A stretch of DNA of 64,000 bases from Selenomonadales bacterium (GTDB lineage Bacteria > Bacillota > Negativicutes > Sporomusales > UBA7701). Positions within the stretch are counted from its first letter, which is position 1, and each line of letters opens with the position of its first letter. The stretch spans positions 62,001 to 126,000 of the forward strand of contig JARKPR010000088.1 in assembly GCA_029975165.1 (NCBI GenBank), given 5' to 3'. The position numbers and the translations under genes are program-made. The notes below the pieces were generated by a model that was not told where the DNA came from, made no database searches, and worked only from the letters and a program-made list of their open reading frames with translations. Positions 35,359 to 44,425 of this stretch are shown one piece after another.

Positions 35359-36387
35359 TCAGGCTATGCCGCCTTTCTTGATCGTCGTCAGCGAATCCTG
35401 CAGCGATTCGAGCGATTCGAGCGCCTTGCCGGTGCCGAGGGCCACGCACGACAGCGGGTCGTCGGCCAGGTAGGTGGGGATGCCGGTTTCCTGGCATATA
35501 AGCCTGTCCAGGCCGTGGAGCAGCGAACCGCCGCCGGTCATGACGATGCCGCGGTCGACGATGTCGGCCGCCAGCTCGGGCGGAGTCTTCTCCAGCACGG
35601 TTTTGACGCATTCGATGATGAGGGATATCGGTTCGGCGAGGGCCTCGCGCGTTTCCGCCGAGCCGATGCGCATCGTCTTCGGCAGGCCGGACACCAGGTC
35701 GCGGCCGCGGATCTCCATCGATTCGTTGCGGGCGGACGGGAAGGCGGTGCCGACGTTGACCTTGATTTCCTCGGCGGTCCGCTCGCCGATCATGATATTG
35801 TATTCCTTCTTGATGTAGCGCACCAGCGCGTCGTCGAACTTGTCGCCGCCGACCCTTAGCGACTCGCTGACGACGATGCCGCCGAGGCTGAGGACGGCCA
35901 CATCGGTAGTGCCGCCGCCGATATCGACGACCATCGAGCCGCAGGGCTCGGATATGACAAGGCCGGCGCCGAGGGCGGCCGCCAGCGGTTCCTCGATGAG
36001 ATATGTCTTGCGGGCCCCGGCCTGCATGGCCGCTTCCAGCACCGCCCGTTTTTCCACCGTCGTTACGCCTGACGGCACGCATACCATTATGCGCGGTTTG
36101 AAGAACATGCTGCGGCCGGCTACCTTTTCGATGAAGTGGCGGAGCATGCTTTCAGTGGTGTCATAGTCGGCGATCACACCCTCGCGCAGAGGGCGGATGG
36201 CCACGATATTGCCCGGGGTCCTGCCCAGCATCCGGCGGGCCTCTTCGCCGATGGCGATTACGCGGTTGCTGTCGCGGTCTATGGCTACCACCGATGGCTC
36301 GCGCAACACGATCCCCTTGCCCTTGATATATACCAAAACGGTGGCTGTACCCAAGTCAACCCCAATATCCATTGACATTCCGAACAT
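35359..36387 (-). CDS. mbl: MreB/Mbl rod-shape actin homologue
   Basis: A 342-residue actin-fold protein with the phosphate-1 motif [11 protein letters not shown], phosphate-2 [18 protein letters not shown] and the adenosine motif [17 protein letters not shown]. It polymerises under the membrane and directs lateral wall synthesis. The N-terminus MFGMSMDIG and position directly downstream of spoIIID mark it as the mbl/mreBH member of the family rather than the mreBCD copy. AAGGAG lies seven bases before the ATG. With the element inserted in spoIIID, its natural upstream promoters are 14 kb away. Confidence 0.93.
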   Translation of the reverse strand: MFGMSMDIGVDLGTATVLVYIKGKGIVLREPSVVAIDRDSNRVIAIGEEARRMLGRTPGNIVAIRPLREGVIADYDTTESMLRHFIEKVAGRSMFFKPRIMVCVPSGVTTVEKRAVLEAAMQAGARKTYLIEEPLAAALGAGLVISEPCGSMVVDIGGGTTDVAVLSLGGIVVSESLRVGGDKFDDALVRYIKKEYNIMIGERTAEEIKVNVGTAFPSARNESMEIRGRDLVSGLPKTMRIGSAETREALAEPISLIIECVKTVLEKTPPELAADIVDRGIVMTGGGSLLHGLDRLICQETGIPTYLADDPLSCVALGTGKALESLESLQDSLTTIKKGGIA

Positions 36388-36517
36388 TACGAAACTCCTT
36401 CCCTTGCCTGCTGCTTAGCCTGTCCACACCATGTCGAAAAAAAAAGAGAAAAATGGAAGAACATTTCATGCGGGGGTAAGTATTACTAATAATTCTATCT
36501 TATGGGACATATTCCTT

Positions 36518-36673
36518 TTATTTCTCGCCATTTTCTTTGCTATCTTTGTACTTCTTCCGCGTAGCTTCGCCGCCGCGGATATGGCGTTCGGCCTTGTTGA
36601 TCTCCAGTATATGCCTCACCTTGTTGGCCAGGCGTTTGTTGATGGTGGGCAGACGTTCGATCATATCTTTATG
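36518..36673 (-). CDS. spoIIID: SpoIIID, C-terminal fragment (split by the element)
   Basis: The frame reads HKD MIERLPTINKRLANKV and continues through HIRGGEATRKKYK to a TAA at 36518. This is the C-terminal half of SpoIIID, including the basic RGGEAT helix that helps bind DNA. There is no start codon: the sequence enters directly from the attL core at 36673. The N-terminal 40 codons are at 51091-50970. Joining the two at the shared 11-bp core gives an in-frame 88-residue SpoIIID. mbl follows 130 bases later in the normal order. In the unexcised state this fragment should not be translated. Confidence 0.93.
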   Translation of the reverse strand, partial: HKDMIERLPTINKRLANKVRHILEINKAERHIRGGEATRKKYKDSKENGEK

Positions 36674-36698
36674 GAACGATCTACCAAAAGCGAACGGT
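36663..36698. repeat. Left attachment site: 11-bp core plus element-side arm
   Basis: The core ATATCTTTATG is at 36663-36673. On the element side the arm ACCAAAAGCGAACGGT is at 36683-36698. It is the inverted partner, with one mismatch, of the arm beside the right core. Its inner edge lies 10.5 bp from the centre of the TG at 36672-36673. Confidence 0.9.
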
Positions 36699-36790
36699 AA
36701 ACTAAAAGGGTCACCGCATCGTTTTTCAGGCGGTCAACCCCTATGACCTCTCTATATTATAAGAGGCATTACTTCGTCCATTTTCTGGCG

Positions 36791-36827
36791 CAAAAACACG
36801 CCCTTAGCCCGGCATTCGGCTAAGGGC
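36791..36827 (-). terminator. Intrinsic terminator of the serine recombinase gene
   Basis: GCCCTTAGCC (36800-36809) pairs with GGCTAAGGGC (36818-36827), followed by GTGTTTTTG on the minus strand. The recombinase stop codon lies in the stem. Confidence 0.8.
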
Positions 36828-38381
36828 GCGGCTTGTTTCCTCCGAAATCGCGACGGCAGGCTGAATATCCAGATCGGAAAACAATCGCAGATAGACTTGG
36901 ATTTTTCCTTCCACGGTAACGACAATCTTGTCGATCACCTTCCTGAGCATGGCGTTATCGATAATGTCTGCCGCCAGCATCGTCTGGATGCTGCCGCAAT
37001 ATCGCCTGACCAATTCATCAATTCTCCCCAGGAAAGAAGTGTTGCCACCGCTGGCGCCAAGCTCATTTTCGCACTTGGCGATTGCGGCGTTCAATTCCGC
37101 CGTCCGCTCCTTCAGCTCGCCGATGGTAATCGCATCCACCTCATACATTTCGAGTTGTTTGCTTTTTGCTTTCTTGAGCCTGGCCAGTTCGGCCAGGAGA
37201 ACGTCCTCCGACAGCCCATGATCTTCCGGTTTATACTGTTTTTTGAACTCGGCGATAGTCTGCTTCAGCAGCTTGTCCTGCGAAGATGTAAGCCCGCCCA
37301 GGTATGTTCTAATAGCCGCCAGCAGTTCGGCCTCGTCAACAATGGTATGATTGTCGCAAAAGCCCACCCCGTTGGCGTTGCGGCCGGAGCAGCACCAGCG
37401 GATATATTCCTTGACCACGTATTTCCGGTATGTCCGGCGGAAGCTGTAGCCGCAGTCGCCGCATTTGATCAGCGTGCTGAGACAGTATTTATTGGACTGG
37501 CGCGTTTGGGTCAGCCTAAAGTTCTCCGTCCGTTCCGCCAATAGCACCTGGGCCTTTGCAAAAACCTCCCTGTCGATGATCGCCAACTCCGGCTTGTCCA
37601 CAATATATTGCTTGTCTATAGGGTTTTTTACCCTTTCTCCGCTCAAAAAGTCCTTGACCGATTCCTTGCCGTTGATTACCCGCCCAACGTAGAGGGGATT
37701 GGTCAAAATCGTGGAAATCGCCTGTTGCGACCAGCGGCATTTGCGCTTTGTAACCAGGCCTTCCTTGTTCAGCATTTGGGCGATCTTGTTCGCTCCATGC
37801 CGATGATTGACATAATAGGCAAAAATCTGTTTCACTACCTTGGCCTCGGGCGCGTTGATCTCCAGGTTAAAATAATCCCCCGGCTTTTTATCATACCCAA
37901 AGACAATATTCGGCACCCGCCCTTTCGCGGCATTGCGCCGTTTCCCGAACTTCACCCGCTTGGAGAGGTTGGCGGATTCTTCCTGAGCGACCGCCGCCAG
38001 TATCGTTAAGGTCAGTTCGCCGTCATTGGTGGACATGTTGGCCGTCACAAAACGGCAGTCTATATTTAAAGACTTCAGCTTGCGAATGCTCTGGAGGAAG
38101 TCAACGACGTTCCTGGCAAACCTGGACACATCTTTGACATACAAGCAGTTAAACTTGCCCCGCTGCGCGTCGGCCATCATGCGGTTGAACTCCTTGCGAT
38201 TCTTCAGCTTTGTGCCGCTGATGCCCTCGTCGGCGTACAGCTTGACAAGTTCAAGGCCGGTTTTCGCGGCGTATTCTTCAAAGAAATCCTTCTGCGCCTG
38301 CAAGCTCATCAACTGGTCTTCCTTTTCCGTCGACACCCTGCAGTACGCGGCAACCCGCCGCTTCCCGTCATTGCCGGCCAT
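36804..38381 (-). CDS. Large serine site-specific recombinase of the spoIIID element
   Basis: The 525-residue protein has a resolvase domain (about 8-150) with the nucleophile Ser17 in AAYCRVSTEKEDQ, and DVSRFARN. A recombinase domain follows (about 160-270). Next is a zinc ribbon with C307, C310, C330/C331 and C342, and then a coiled coil (about 365-440). This is the SpoIVCA/phiC31 class that integrates and excises DNA between short att sites. The start is the ATG at 38381 with GGAGG nine bases upstream; the frame continues 38 codons further without a better site. It is next to the left att site and reads the same way as spoIIID. A separate directionality factor has not been recognised. Confidence 0.93.
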   Translation of the reverse strand: MAGNDGKRRVAAYCRVSTEKEDQLMSLQAQKDFFEEYAAKTGLELVKLYADEGISGTKLKNRKEFNRMMADAQRGKFNCLYVKDVSRFARNVVDFLQSIRKLKSLNIDCRFVTANMSTNDGELTLTILAAVAQEESANLSKRVKFGKRRNAAKGRVPNIVFGYDKKPGDYFNLEINAPEAKVVKQIFAYYVNHRHGANKIAQMLNKEGLVTKRKCRWSQQAISTILTNPLYVGRVINGKESVKDFLSGERVKNPIDKQYIVDKPELAIIDREVFAKAQVLLAERTENFRLTQTRQSNKYCLSTLIKCGDCGYSFRRTYRKYVVKEYIRWCCSGRNANGVGFCDNHTIVDEAELLAAIRTYLGGLTSSQDKLLKQTIAEFKKQYKPEDHGLSEDVLLAELARLKKAKSKQLEMYEVDAITIGELKERTAELNAAIAKCENELGASGGNTSFLGRIDELVRRYCGSIQTMLAADIIDNAMLRKVIDKIVVTVEGKIQVYLRLFSDLDIQPAVAISEETSRALSRMPG

Positions 38382-38430
38382 CGTTGGCTCCCTCCTTTCC
38401 TCAGATTCGCAGATTATGAACACCCGGTTT

Positions 38431-38589
38431 TTAAGCCGGGTGCTCCACATCGCCGTCCTTATCTTCCATATGGCCGTCCGGCCGGCTTCCGGCAATTTTG
38501 TTTATTACCGCCGCGGCCAGGATTTTGGGCAGATACTTGTCCACCTCCTGCTCCGAATTGGGGTTGATAAACGTGATTTTTAAGTTCAT
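38431..38589 (-). CDS. Small protein upstream of the recombinase
   Basis: A 52-residue product, MNLKITFINPNSEQEVDKYLPKIL and on, with an acidic C-terminus (HMEDKDGDVEHPA). The second of two adjacent ATGs has GGAGG eight bases upstream. It ends 49 bases before the recombinase start, so the two are probably co-transcribed. I do not recognise a characterised family. Its size and position make it a candidate accessory or directionality factor, which is inference only. Confidence 0.6.
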   Translation of the reverse strand: MNLKITFINPNSEQEVDKYLPKILAAAVINKIAGSRPDGHMEDKDGDVEHPA

Positions 38590-38816
38590 CATAAACTCCT
38601 CCTCTCCGCCCTCTCCTTTACAGCCTATTGCGCCCCGCCAATTTTTATTACACCTATCGGGTGCTTGCATTCATTTCAATATTTTTTGGCTGCTACGATC
38701 AATCAAATAATTTTTGCACAAAATCAAAAGGGGAACAATTACCGATCATGAACTATACATCTATCGAGTATAAGAGGCGACAATCATTCGTTTGCGAAGT
38801 GAAAGGGGGGTGTAAA

Positions 38817-40064
38817 ATGGATTTGATGCCAGAGAATGAAAAACCAGCCGATCATACGCCGATCGGCCTTAACGTGGCTGCGCCCGTTGTTGCCGCTATT
38901 GCCAGGGACTTTAGCCAAGCGATGGAGGAGGGACTAGTTAAAAAATCGGGGCCGCTCAAAATGCTGCCTTCTTTTTTGACAAGGCCATCGGGGCGAGAAA
39001 AAGGGTTGTTTATTTCTTTGGATTTCGGCGGGACCAACATAAGGGTGCAAGTGGTGAAACTAGAGGGAAACGGGCAGTGGCAGATCCTCAAGATGCAGTC
39101 TCTTCCCCTCCGCGATCCTCGGGGGCAATACGACCTGACTCTTTCTACCACCAGCGCCGAAGAGCTGTTTGCCTTTTTGGCCGACCAAATTGCCGCGCTG
39201 GCGGATAAAGAAACAAGGTATTCTTTAGGACATACGTTTTCTTTTCCCTGTAACCAGATTGCCATCAACCGGGCCGAGCTAATTCAATGGACCAAGGAAA
39301 TCAGGACCGCCGGCGTCGAAGGCCAGGAGGTAGGATTGCTCCTCGCGGAGGCGCTGGCGCGAAAGGGCCTTCAGAACGTTCGCCCCGTCGCGATCATCAA
39401 TGATACGGTAGGGACGCTGCTGACGGCGGCTTATCTTGATCCTTGCGCCGACATCGGCACCATTTGCGGGACCGGGCATAATACCTGTTACTGGGAACCT
39501 TCCTTGAATCAGATTGTTAACATGGAGTCCGGCAATTTTGACCGGCTGCCTGTTACCATCTATGACCTGGAGCTGGACAAGGAAAGTGAAAAACCCGGAA
39601 AACAGCGACTGGAAAAGATGGTCGCCGGGCACTATTTGGGAGAACTGGCGCGGCTTATTGCCGTGAAGCAGTTCGGGACTTTCCTGCCGCCCTATTCGTT
39701 AGACGCAAAAGGGCTGGCCCAACTCATTGCCGGGGAGGATTCCAGCCTCTTAGGGCTACAAGGGCAAGAGACCGCCCGTGTCAAAGAAATCGGCCTGGAA
39801 CTCATCACGCGGTCGGCCCGCCTGGTAGCTGCCACTTTCCTGGGTGTCTTGGCAAGGATAGACCCTGGCCTGGAAAGCCGTCATACTATTGCTGTCGACG
39901 GTTCCTTATATGAAAAGATGCCCGGCTATGCTGCCGCCATTAATAAGACCCTGGCGGAAGCCCTCGGCGAAAAGGCACCCTTGGTTACAACCAAGCTGTC
40001 CAAGGACGGCTCCGGAGTCGGAGCCGCCATAGCAGCCGCCTTGGCTGAAGAGCGCTTTCTCTGA
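38817..40064 (+). CDS. Hexokinase of the eukaryotic-type family
   Basis: The 415-residue protein follows the hexokinase (not ROK or Glk) layout. Phosphate-1 motif LDFGGTNIRVQVV is near residue 65, LGHTFSFPCNQ is in the sugar-binding region, and IINDTVGTLLTAAY holds the catalytic Asp. Phosphate-2 CGTGHNTCYWE and the C-terminal DGSGVGAAIAAAL follow. It would phosphorylate a hexose with ATP in the cytoplasm. I start it at the ATG at 38817, after GGGGGG; upstream in-frame ATGs have poor sites. It is the only rightward gene in the left half of the element and converges on the sugar-transport operon, ending at a shared terminator. The sugar is not known. Confidence 0.85.
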   Translation: MDLMPENEKPADHTPIGLNVAAPVVAAIARDFSQAMEEGLVKKSGPLKMLPSFLTRPSGREKGLFISLDFGGTNIRVQVVKLEGNGQWQILKMQSLPLRDPRGQYDLTLSTTSAEELFAFLADQIAALADKETRYSLGHTFSFPCNQIAINRAELIQWTKEIRTAGVEGQEVGLLLAEALARKGLQNVRPVAIINDTVGTLLTAAYLDPCADIGTICGTGHNTCYWEPSLNQIVNMESGNFDRLPVTIYDLELDKESEKPGKQRLEKMVAGHYLGELARLIAVKQFGTFLPPYSLDAKGLAQLIAGEDSSLLGLQGQETARVKEIGLELITRSARLVAATFLGVLARIDPGLESRHTIAVDGSLYEKMPGYAAAINKTLAEALGEKAPLVTTKLSKDGSGVGAAIAAALAEERFL

Positions 40065-40072
40065 GCCGGACT

Positions 40073-40113
40073 AAAAAGGCCTTTGGCATAGGATTTATGC
40101 CAAAGGCCTTTTT
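40073..40113. terminator. Bidirectional intrinsic terminator between hexokinase and ABC operon
   Basis: A perfect 18-bp stem (40073-40090 with 40096-40113) begins with AAAAA and ends with TTTTT, so it can stop transcription from both sides. Confidence 0.9.
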
Positions 40114-40138
40114 GACAAAGGTTTTTCTTATCCACGCG

Positions 40139-41227
40139 CTACTTTCGCAATGTTATTTTCGTATTGCCGTCGAACAGATGAATTCGGGATATGTCGATAG
40201 CCAACCTGATCGACTCGGAGATTCCCGGGCGGCAATCCGGATTGGCACGGATGATTGCCTTCTGATTGCCGATAGTCAAATGGATATAGGTTTCGGAGCC
40301 CATAGGCTCGACCACCTCAACCAAAGCCCTGACACTACCCCGTTCCGACCCGCAAACCGCCACGTTTTCCGGACGAATTCCGAGGATAACCTCTTGGCCG
40401 AGGTAAGGGGCCAGGACGAAGGGTGCGTCTTCCGGAAGGGTCAGTTCCAACCCCTGGGCCGCCAAAATAATGCTTTCTTCCCGTTGCAGCAATTGGCAAT
40501 GCAAAAAATTCATCGGCGGGGTACCGATAAATCCGGCGACAAACTGATTTGCCGGAAAGTCGTATAAAGTCTGGGGGGCGGCAACCTGCTGGATAACCCC
40601 GTCCTTGATGACGACAATGCGATCCGCCATTGTCATGGCCTCAATCTGGTCATGCGTGACGTAAATTGTCGTCACATTAAGGCGGGAATGGAGTTTGGCA
40701 ATCTCGGCCCGCGTCTGGACGCGCAGTTTGGCGTCAAGATTGGATAGCGGCTCATCCATGAGAAACACTTCCGGCTCGCGGACAATGGCCCGGCCTAAAG
40801 CAACCCGTTGACGCTGGCCGCCGGAAAGCTCCTTGGGCTTTCGGTGCAGCAATTCGCCGATACTGAGAATTTCGGCGGCTTCCTTCACTTTGGCGTCGAT
40901 CTTGTCTTTCGGCATGCCGCGCAGCGACAGGCCAAAAGCCATGTTCTCATAAACGTTCATGTGCGGATATAGCGCGTAATTCTGGAACACCATGGCGATG
41001 TTGCGATCGCGGGGCGGCTTGCCGTTTACCAGATCGCCGGCAATCCATATGTTGCCGGCTGTTTGCGTTTCCAAGCCGGCAATCATGCGCAGGACGGTCG
41101 ATTTACCGCAACCCGAGGGGCCCACGACGACGATGAATTCATTGTCGTCGATTTCAATGTTGAAGTCATTTACGGCCGTTACCTGCCCAAATTTTTTGGT
41201 TACATTCTCCAATACCACTTTTCCCAT
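40139..41227 (-). CDS. Sugar ABC transporter ATPase (MalK/MsmX/UgpC type)
   Basis: The ATPase domain has Walker A GPSGCGKST, the signature LSGGQRQR, Walker B VFLMDEPLSNLD and the H-loop YVTHD. The C-terminal part (about 235-362) is the TOBE/regulatory domain typical of carbohydrate ATPases (GIRPENVAV). At 362 residues it has the usual size. It is the last gene of a leftward operon with a binding protein and two permeases, and stops 26 bases from a strong terminator. The set forms a complete CUT1 importer. The substrate is not determined. Confidence 0.93.
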   Translation of the reverse strand: MGKVVLENVTKKFGQVTAVNDFNIEIDDNEFIVVVGPSGCGKSTVLRMIAGLETQTAGNIWIAGDLVNGKPPRDRNIAMVFQNYALYPHMNVYENMAFGLSLRGMPKDKIDAKVKEAAEILSIGELLHRKPKELSGGQRQRVALGRAIVREPEVFLMDEPLSNLDAKLRVQTRAEIAKLHSRLNVTTIYVTHDQIEAMTMADRIVVIKDGVIQQVAAPQTLYDFPANQFVAGFIGTPPMNFLHCQLLQREESIILAAQGLELTLPEDAPFVLAPYLGQEVILGIRPENVAVCGSERGSVRALVEVVEPMGSETYIHLTIGNQKAIIRANPDCRPGISESIRLAIDISRIHLFDGNTKITLRK

Positions 41228-41251
41228 TGCATTACCCCGCTTTTCGTATGG

Positions 41252-42076
41252 TTATCCTTTGACGGCCCCCATCGTAAGACCTTTGATCACATAGCGCTGG
41301 AATATCATCGTCAGGATGATGGCGGGGGCGATAATCACGACGGCCGCGGCCATCACGCTGCCCCAGCTGACTTCCGCGTATGAAACGAAGCCGTAAATAG
41401 CGAGGGGCAGAGTTTTGGTTTGCTCCACGCTCAACACCAGCGAGAACATGAAGTTGTTCCATGAAAACAGAAAGGCCAGCGTCGAAGCCGTCATAATGCC
41501 GGGGCCCGACAAAGGCAGCACCACCCGGAAAAAGGCCCCCTGCAGGGTGCAGCCGTCCACCTGCGCCGCTTCTTCGAGCTCTTTGGGCAAGCCGTCGAAA
41601 TAGTTGACCATAATCCAGACAATGAGCGGCATCCCCACCAGCATGTGGCTGGCGATGAGAGAGGTGAATGTATCGACCAACCTCAGCTTCGAAAATAGGA
41701 TGAACCACGGGATAAGGTACGAAATGCCAGGCATCAAACGGGCCAGCAGAATGAAGATGCCGAGAATGTTTTGTTTATACCGCGATATGGTATAGGCCGC
41801 CGGCAAACCGATAATCAGCGATAGAACCGTCGACCCGACGGCGATAATCGAGCTGTTGAGAAGAAATTTGCCGAAATTTTGTTCGATAAAGACTCGTTTA
41901 TAGTTTGCCAGAGTCGGCGCGAAAATCCATTCCGGCGGCATAGCCACTATCTGGGCCTGCGTCTTGAACGAGGCCATCAATATCCAAATCAGGGGAAGCA
42001 CAAAAGGCAGGATAAACATCAATACCATAAGGTACCAGAATATTTTCGCTTTCAAGCCCTGTTTTTCGTCCATCAT
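41252..42076 (-). CDS. Sugar ABC transporter permease (MalG type)
   Basis: A 274-residue inner-membrane protein with about six hydrophobic segments and the EAA loop LEEAAQVDGCTLQGAFFRVV that docks the ATPase. It overlaps the upstream permease gene by four bases (ATGA), so translation is coupled. I start at the first of two adjacent ATGs at 42076. It forms the channel of the CUT1 importer with the neighbouring MalF-type protein. Confidence 0.9.
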   Translation of the reverse strand: MMDEKQGLKAKIFWYLMVLMFILPFVLPLIWILMASFKTQAQIVAMPPEWIFAPTLANYKRVFIEQNFGKFLLNSSIIAVGSTVLSLIIGLPAAYTISRYKQNILGIFILLARLMPGISYLIPWFILFSKLRLVDTFTSLIASHMLVGMPLIVWIMVNYFDGLPKELEEAAQVDGCTLQGAFFRVVLPLSGPGIMTASTLAFLFSWNNFMFSLVLSVEQTKTLPLAIYGFVSYAEVSWGSVMAAAVVIIAPAIILTMIFQRYVIKGLTMGAVKG

Positions 42077-42945
42077 ATTTCCCACGTCTTTCTGACCCAG
42101 AGTGTCAGGAGGCTGGACCCGAGGACTATGGCCAGCAGGGCGACCAGGGCCGAGGAAGCCGCACCGAAGTTGAAATAGCCGAAACCGAGACTGTAGGCGT
42201 ATATGTTGAGCGTTTCGGATGCGAAGCCCGGGCCGCCTGCCGTCATAGTGTATATGATGTCAAAAGTCTTGAACGCGTCAATGCTTCGCAGCACCACCGC
42301 GACGAGAATTGTCGGGTACAAAAGCGGCAGAGTGATATATCGTAAGGTTTGGAAAGCCGATGCGCCATCGACCTTTGCCGCCTCGAACGGTTCGACCGGC
42401 AGCGAGGCCAATCCGGCAAGGACAATCAGCGCAATCATCGGCGTCCATTCCCAGATGTCGACGATAGCCAGGGCTGGCACCACCATGTCCCGGGAGGCAA
42501 GCCAACTGCTGGCCTGAAGCCCCAAAGAGCGCAGCGTGTAGTTCGCCAGGCCAATGGTCGGTTCGTAGAACAAGGTCCAGGCCAGGCCGATCGCCACCGG
42601 CGTTGCCACCATCGGCAACAGCAGAATGGTTTTGGCGATCCCTTTTCCCCAGAACTCCCGGTTCAAGATTAGCGCGATTATCACGCCCAGAACGGTTTCA
42701 ACGCCAACAGCGAGAATGGTAAAATAAAACGTCATCTTGACGGCATTGAAAAAACGGGGATTATTTAACAGGTCATAGTAATTTTTCAAGCCGATGAAGT
42801 GCACGTTCCCGCCGCTCGCGACGGACCAGTCCGTAAAACTGACCCAGAAGGTGTACAGCACTGGAAACGCCATCATAAGAAGAATAAAAAGGGCCGCCGG
42901 CAACGGGAAAATCCAGACGATGTTGCGTTCGATAAACCGATTCAA
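42073..42945 (-). CDS. Sugar ABC transporter permease (MalF type)
   Basis: A 290-residue permease with about six membrane segments and the EAA loop FEAAKVDGASAFQTLRYITL. The start is a TTG at 42945, which has GGGAGG seven bases upstream; the longer frame has no suitable site. A single N-terminal cytoplasmic stretch (NRFIERN) precedes the first membrane segment. It follows the binding-protein gene by 92 bases and overlaps the second permease gene. Confidence 0.9.
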   Translation of the reverse strand: MNRFIERNIVWIFPLPAALFILLMMAFPVLYTFWVSFTDWSVASGGNVHFIGLKNYYDLLNNPRFFNAVKMTFYFTILAVGVETVLGVIIALILNREFWGKGIAKTILLLPMVATPVAIGLAWTLFYEPTIGLANYTLRSLGLQASSWLASRDMVVPALAIVDIWEWTPMIALIVLAGLASLPVEPFEAAKVDGASAFQTLRYITLPLLYPTILVAVVLRSIDAFKTFDIIYTMTAGGPGFASETLNIYAYSLGFGYFNFGAASSALVALLAIVLGSSLLTLWVRKTWEI

Positions 42946-43037
42946 GCCCGAACCTCCCTTCCGAAAAAATACGGGGTGGGACGCCCCGATGAGGGGACGT
43001 CCCATATCCCGAACAGACTTCTTACGACGGCAGACTG

Positions 43038-44366
43038 TTATTTTCCGCCTTCATTGTTCTTGGCGAGCATTTCATTTACCTTGATCGTCGCGTCTTTGAG
43101 CATCGGCGCCAAGTCGGCCGTGCCGCCGGTTTCAATCGATTTAACGATTACATCCCCGATAACATCCCTAGCCTCTACGACAGCCGTCATCAAAGGACGG
43201 TCATACGACAGGCTGATCTGTCCGGTCTTGGCAACCACTTCGGCAAAGCCGGCCGGCCAGTTTTTGGTGGCCTCCTTGTCGGCCCAGGACGAATTGCGGG
43301 CAACGGTCTGTTGCTTCGCGATCGCCTTGTTCATAATATCTTTGGAAGTCAGCCACTTGGCGAATTCCCAGGCAGCATCCTTGTTTTTGGACTGAGCGGC
43401 GACAGCCAACGCCCAGGGCACCACGTCATAAGGCTTGGCGCCGGCCGGCCCTGCCGGGAAGGTCGTAAACGCCACCTTATCGTACACTGCGGACTTTTCT
43501 TTGTCCATCAGCGGGCCGACCAAGGTGCTGGCATCGATCCATATGGCCACCTTACCGCTCTGGAACAGGGCCTGCGCCTGCGGCCAGCTCATGTTGGTGA
43601 CGCCCATCGGACCATAATTCTTGAGGATGCGTCCATAATACTGGAAGGCTTTCAACGACTCCGGGGTATCAAGTACGCAGCGGCCGTTCTTTAAGAAATC
43701 GGCGCCAAAGCTGAACAGGAAGCCCGAGAACTGGGTTACTGAGGGATTGCGCTGGCCGCGGACCACGACGCCGGCGATTCCATTGGCCGGATCATGGAGC
43801 TTTTTCGCGGCCTCTTCAAGTTCTTCCAGCGTGGTCGGTGCTTTTAGGCCGGCTTTTTCAAACAGGTCTTTGCGGTAATAGACGATTTCGCCTTCCGTCA
43901 CGACCGGCACCGCATAAACCGTTCCCTCAAGAGTTACGGCATCGATTGCGGATTTTTTGAAATCTTTCCAGTCCCACTCGGCAGGGGTTTTCTTGGCATC
44001 GGCCAAATAGGGGCTCAAGTTTTCATACCATTTGTTTTTGCTGAACAAGCGGCCTTCCTGCAAAGGCCTGGTCATGAACACGTCGATGGTCGATGCGTTG
44101 GAGGTGAATTCTGTCGTGAGCTTCGGCGTAAGTTGCTGTTCCTCGTAGCTCTCCATGTTGACCTTGATGCCGGTCTGTTTCTCGAATTCGGGGATCAGGG
44201 GCTTGATGACATCGGTCCAGTTATGGTTGGCGGCGACGAAACGGATTGTCTTCCCTGCGAAGGGTTTGGCTGGATCGGCCGCGGGTTTGGCAGGTTCCCC
44301 GCCTCCACAGCCCGCGATAAGAACCAGGGTCATGACAACGGCCAGTAGCAGACAGACTTTCCTCAC
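43038..44366 (-). CDS. Sugar-binding lipoprotein of the ABC transporter
   Basis: A 442-residue extracytoplasmic solute-binding protein (family 1). The signal ends with lipobox LIAGC, followed by a GGGEPAKPAADPAKPF linker and a two-lobed body (KTIRFVAANHNWTDVIKPLI at the start). The start is GTG at 44366 with GGAGG nine bases upstream; the open frame runs far past this into the next gene's opposite reading but is not coding there. It captures the substrate for the importer. Similarity is general to CUT1 binding proteins and does not name the sugar. Confidence 0.9.
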   Translation of the reverse strand: MRKVCLLLAVVMTLVLIAGCGGGEPAKPAADPAKPFAGKTIRFVAANHNWTDVIKPLIPEFEKQTGIKVNMESYEEQQLTPKLTTEFTSNASTIDVFMTRPLQEGRLFSKNKWYENLSPYLADAKKTPAEWDWKDFKKSAIDAVTLEGTVYAVPVVTEGEIVYYRKDLFEKAGLKAPTTLEELEEAAKKLHDPANGIAGVVVRGQRNPSVTQFSGFLFSFGADFLKNGRCVLDTPESLKAFQYYGRILKNYGPMGVTNMSWPQAQALFQSGKVAIWIDASTLVGPLMDKEKSAVYDKVAFTTFPAGPAGAKPYDVVPWALAVAAQSKNKDAAWEFAKWLTSKDIMNKAIAKQQTVARNSSWADKEATKNWPAGFAEVVAKTGQISLSYDRPLMTAVVEARDVIGDVIVKSIETGGTADLAPMLKDATIKVNEMLAKNNEGGK

Positions 44367-44425
44367 TTTTTTCCCCCTCCTTTGATATGTTTGGGAATCT
44401 TTCGATTCCTTGGACCGCGATTTCT

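Noticed and set aside
34478-36082. A 534-codon open frame covering flgF and most of the mbl region
   Set aside because: Only the last 250 codons are FlgF, with a clear ribosome site at 35230. The upstream part lies over mbl in another frame and has shadow-like Arg/Gly-rich composition.
38590-38816. Promoters for the recombinase unit and hexokinase in their divergent gap
   Set aside because: Several TTG and TAAT-like boxes exist in this AT-rich stretch, but none has both elements at acceptable spacing.
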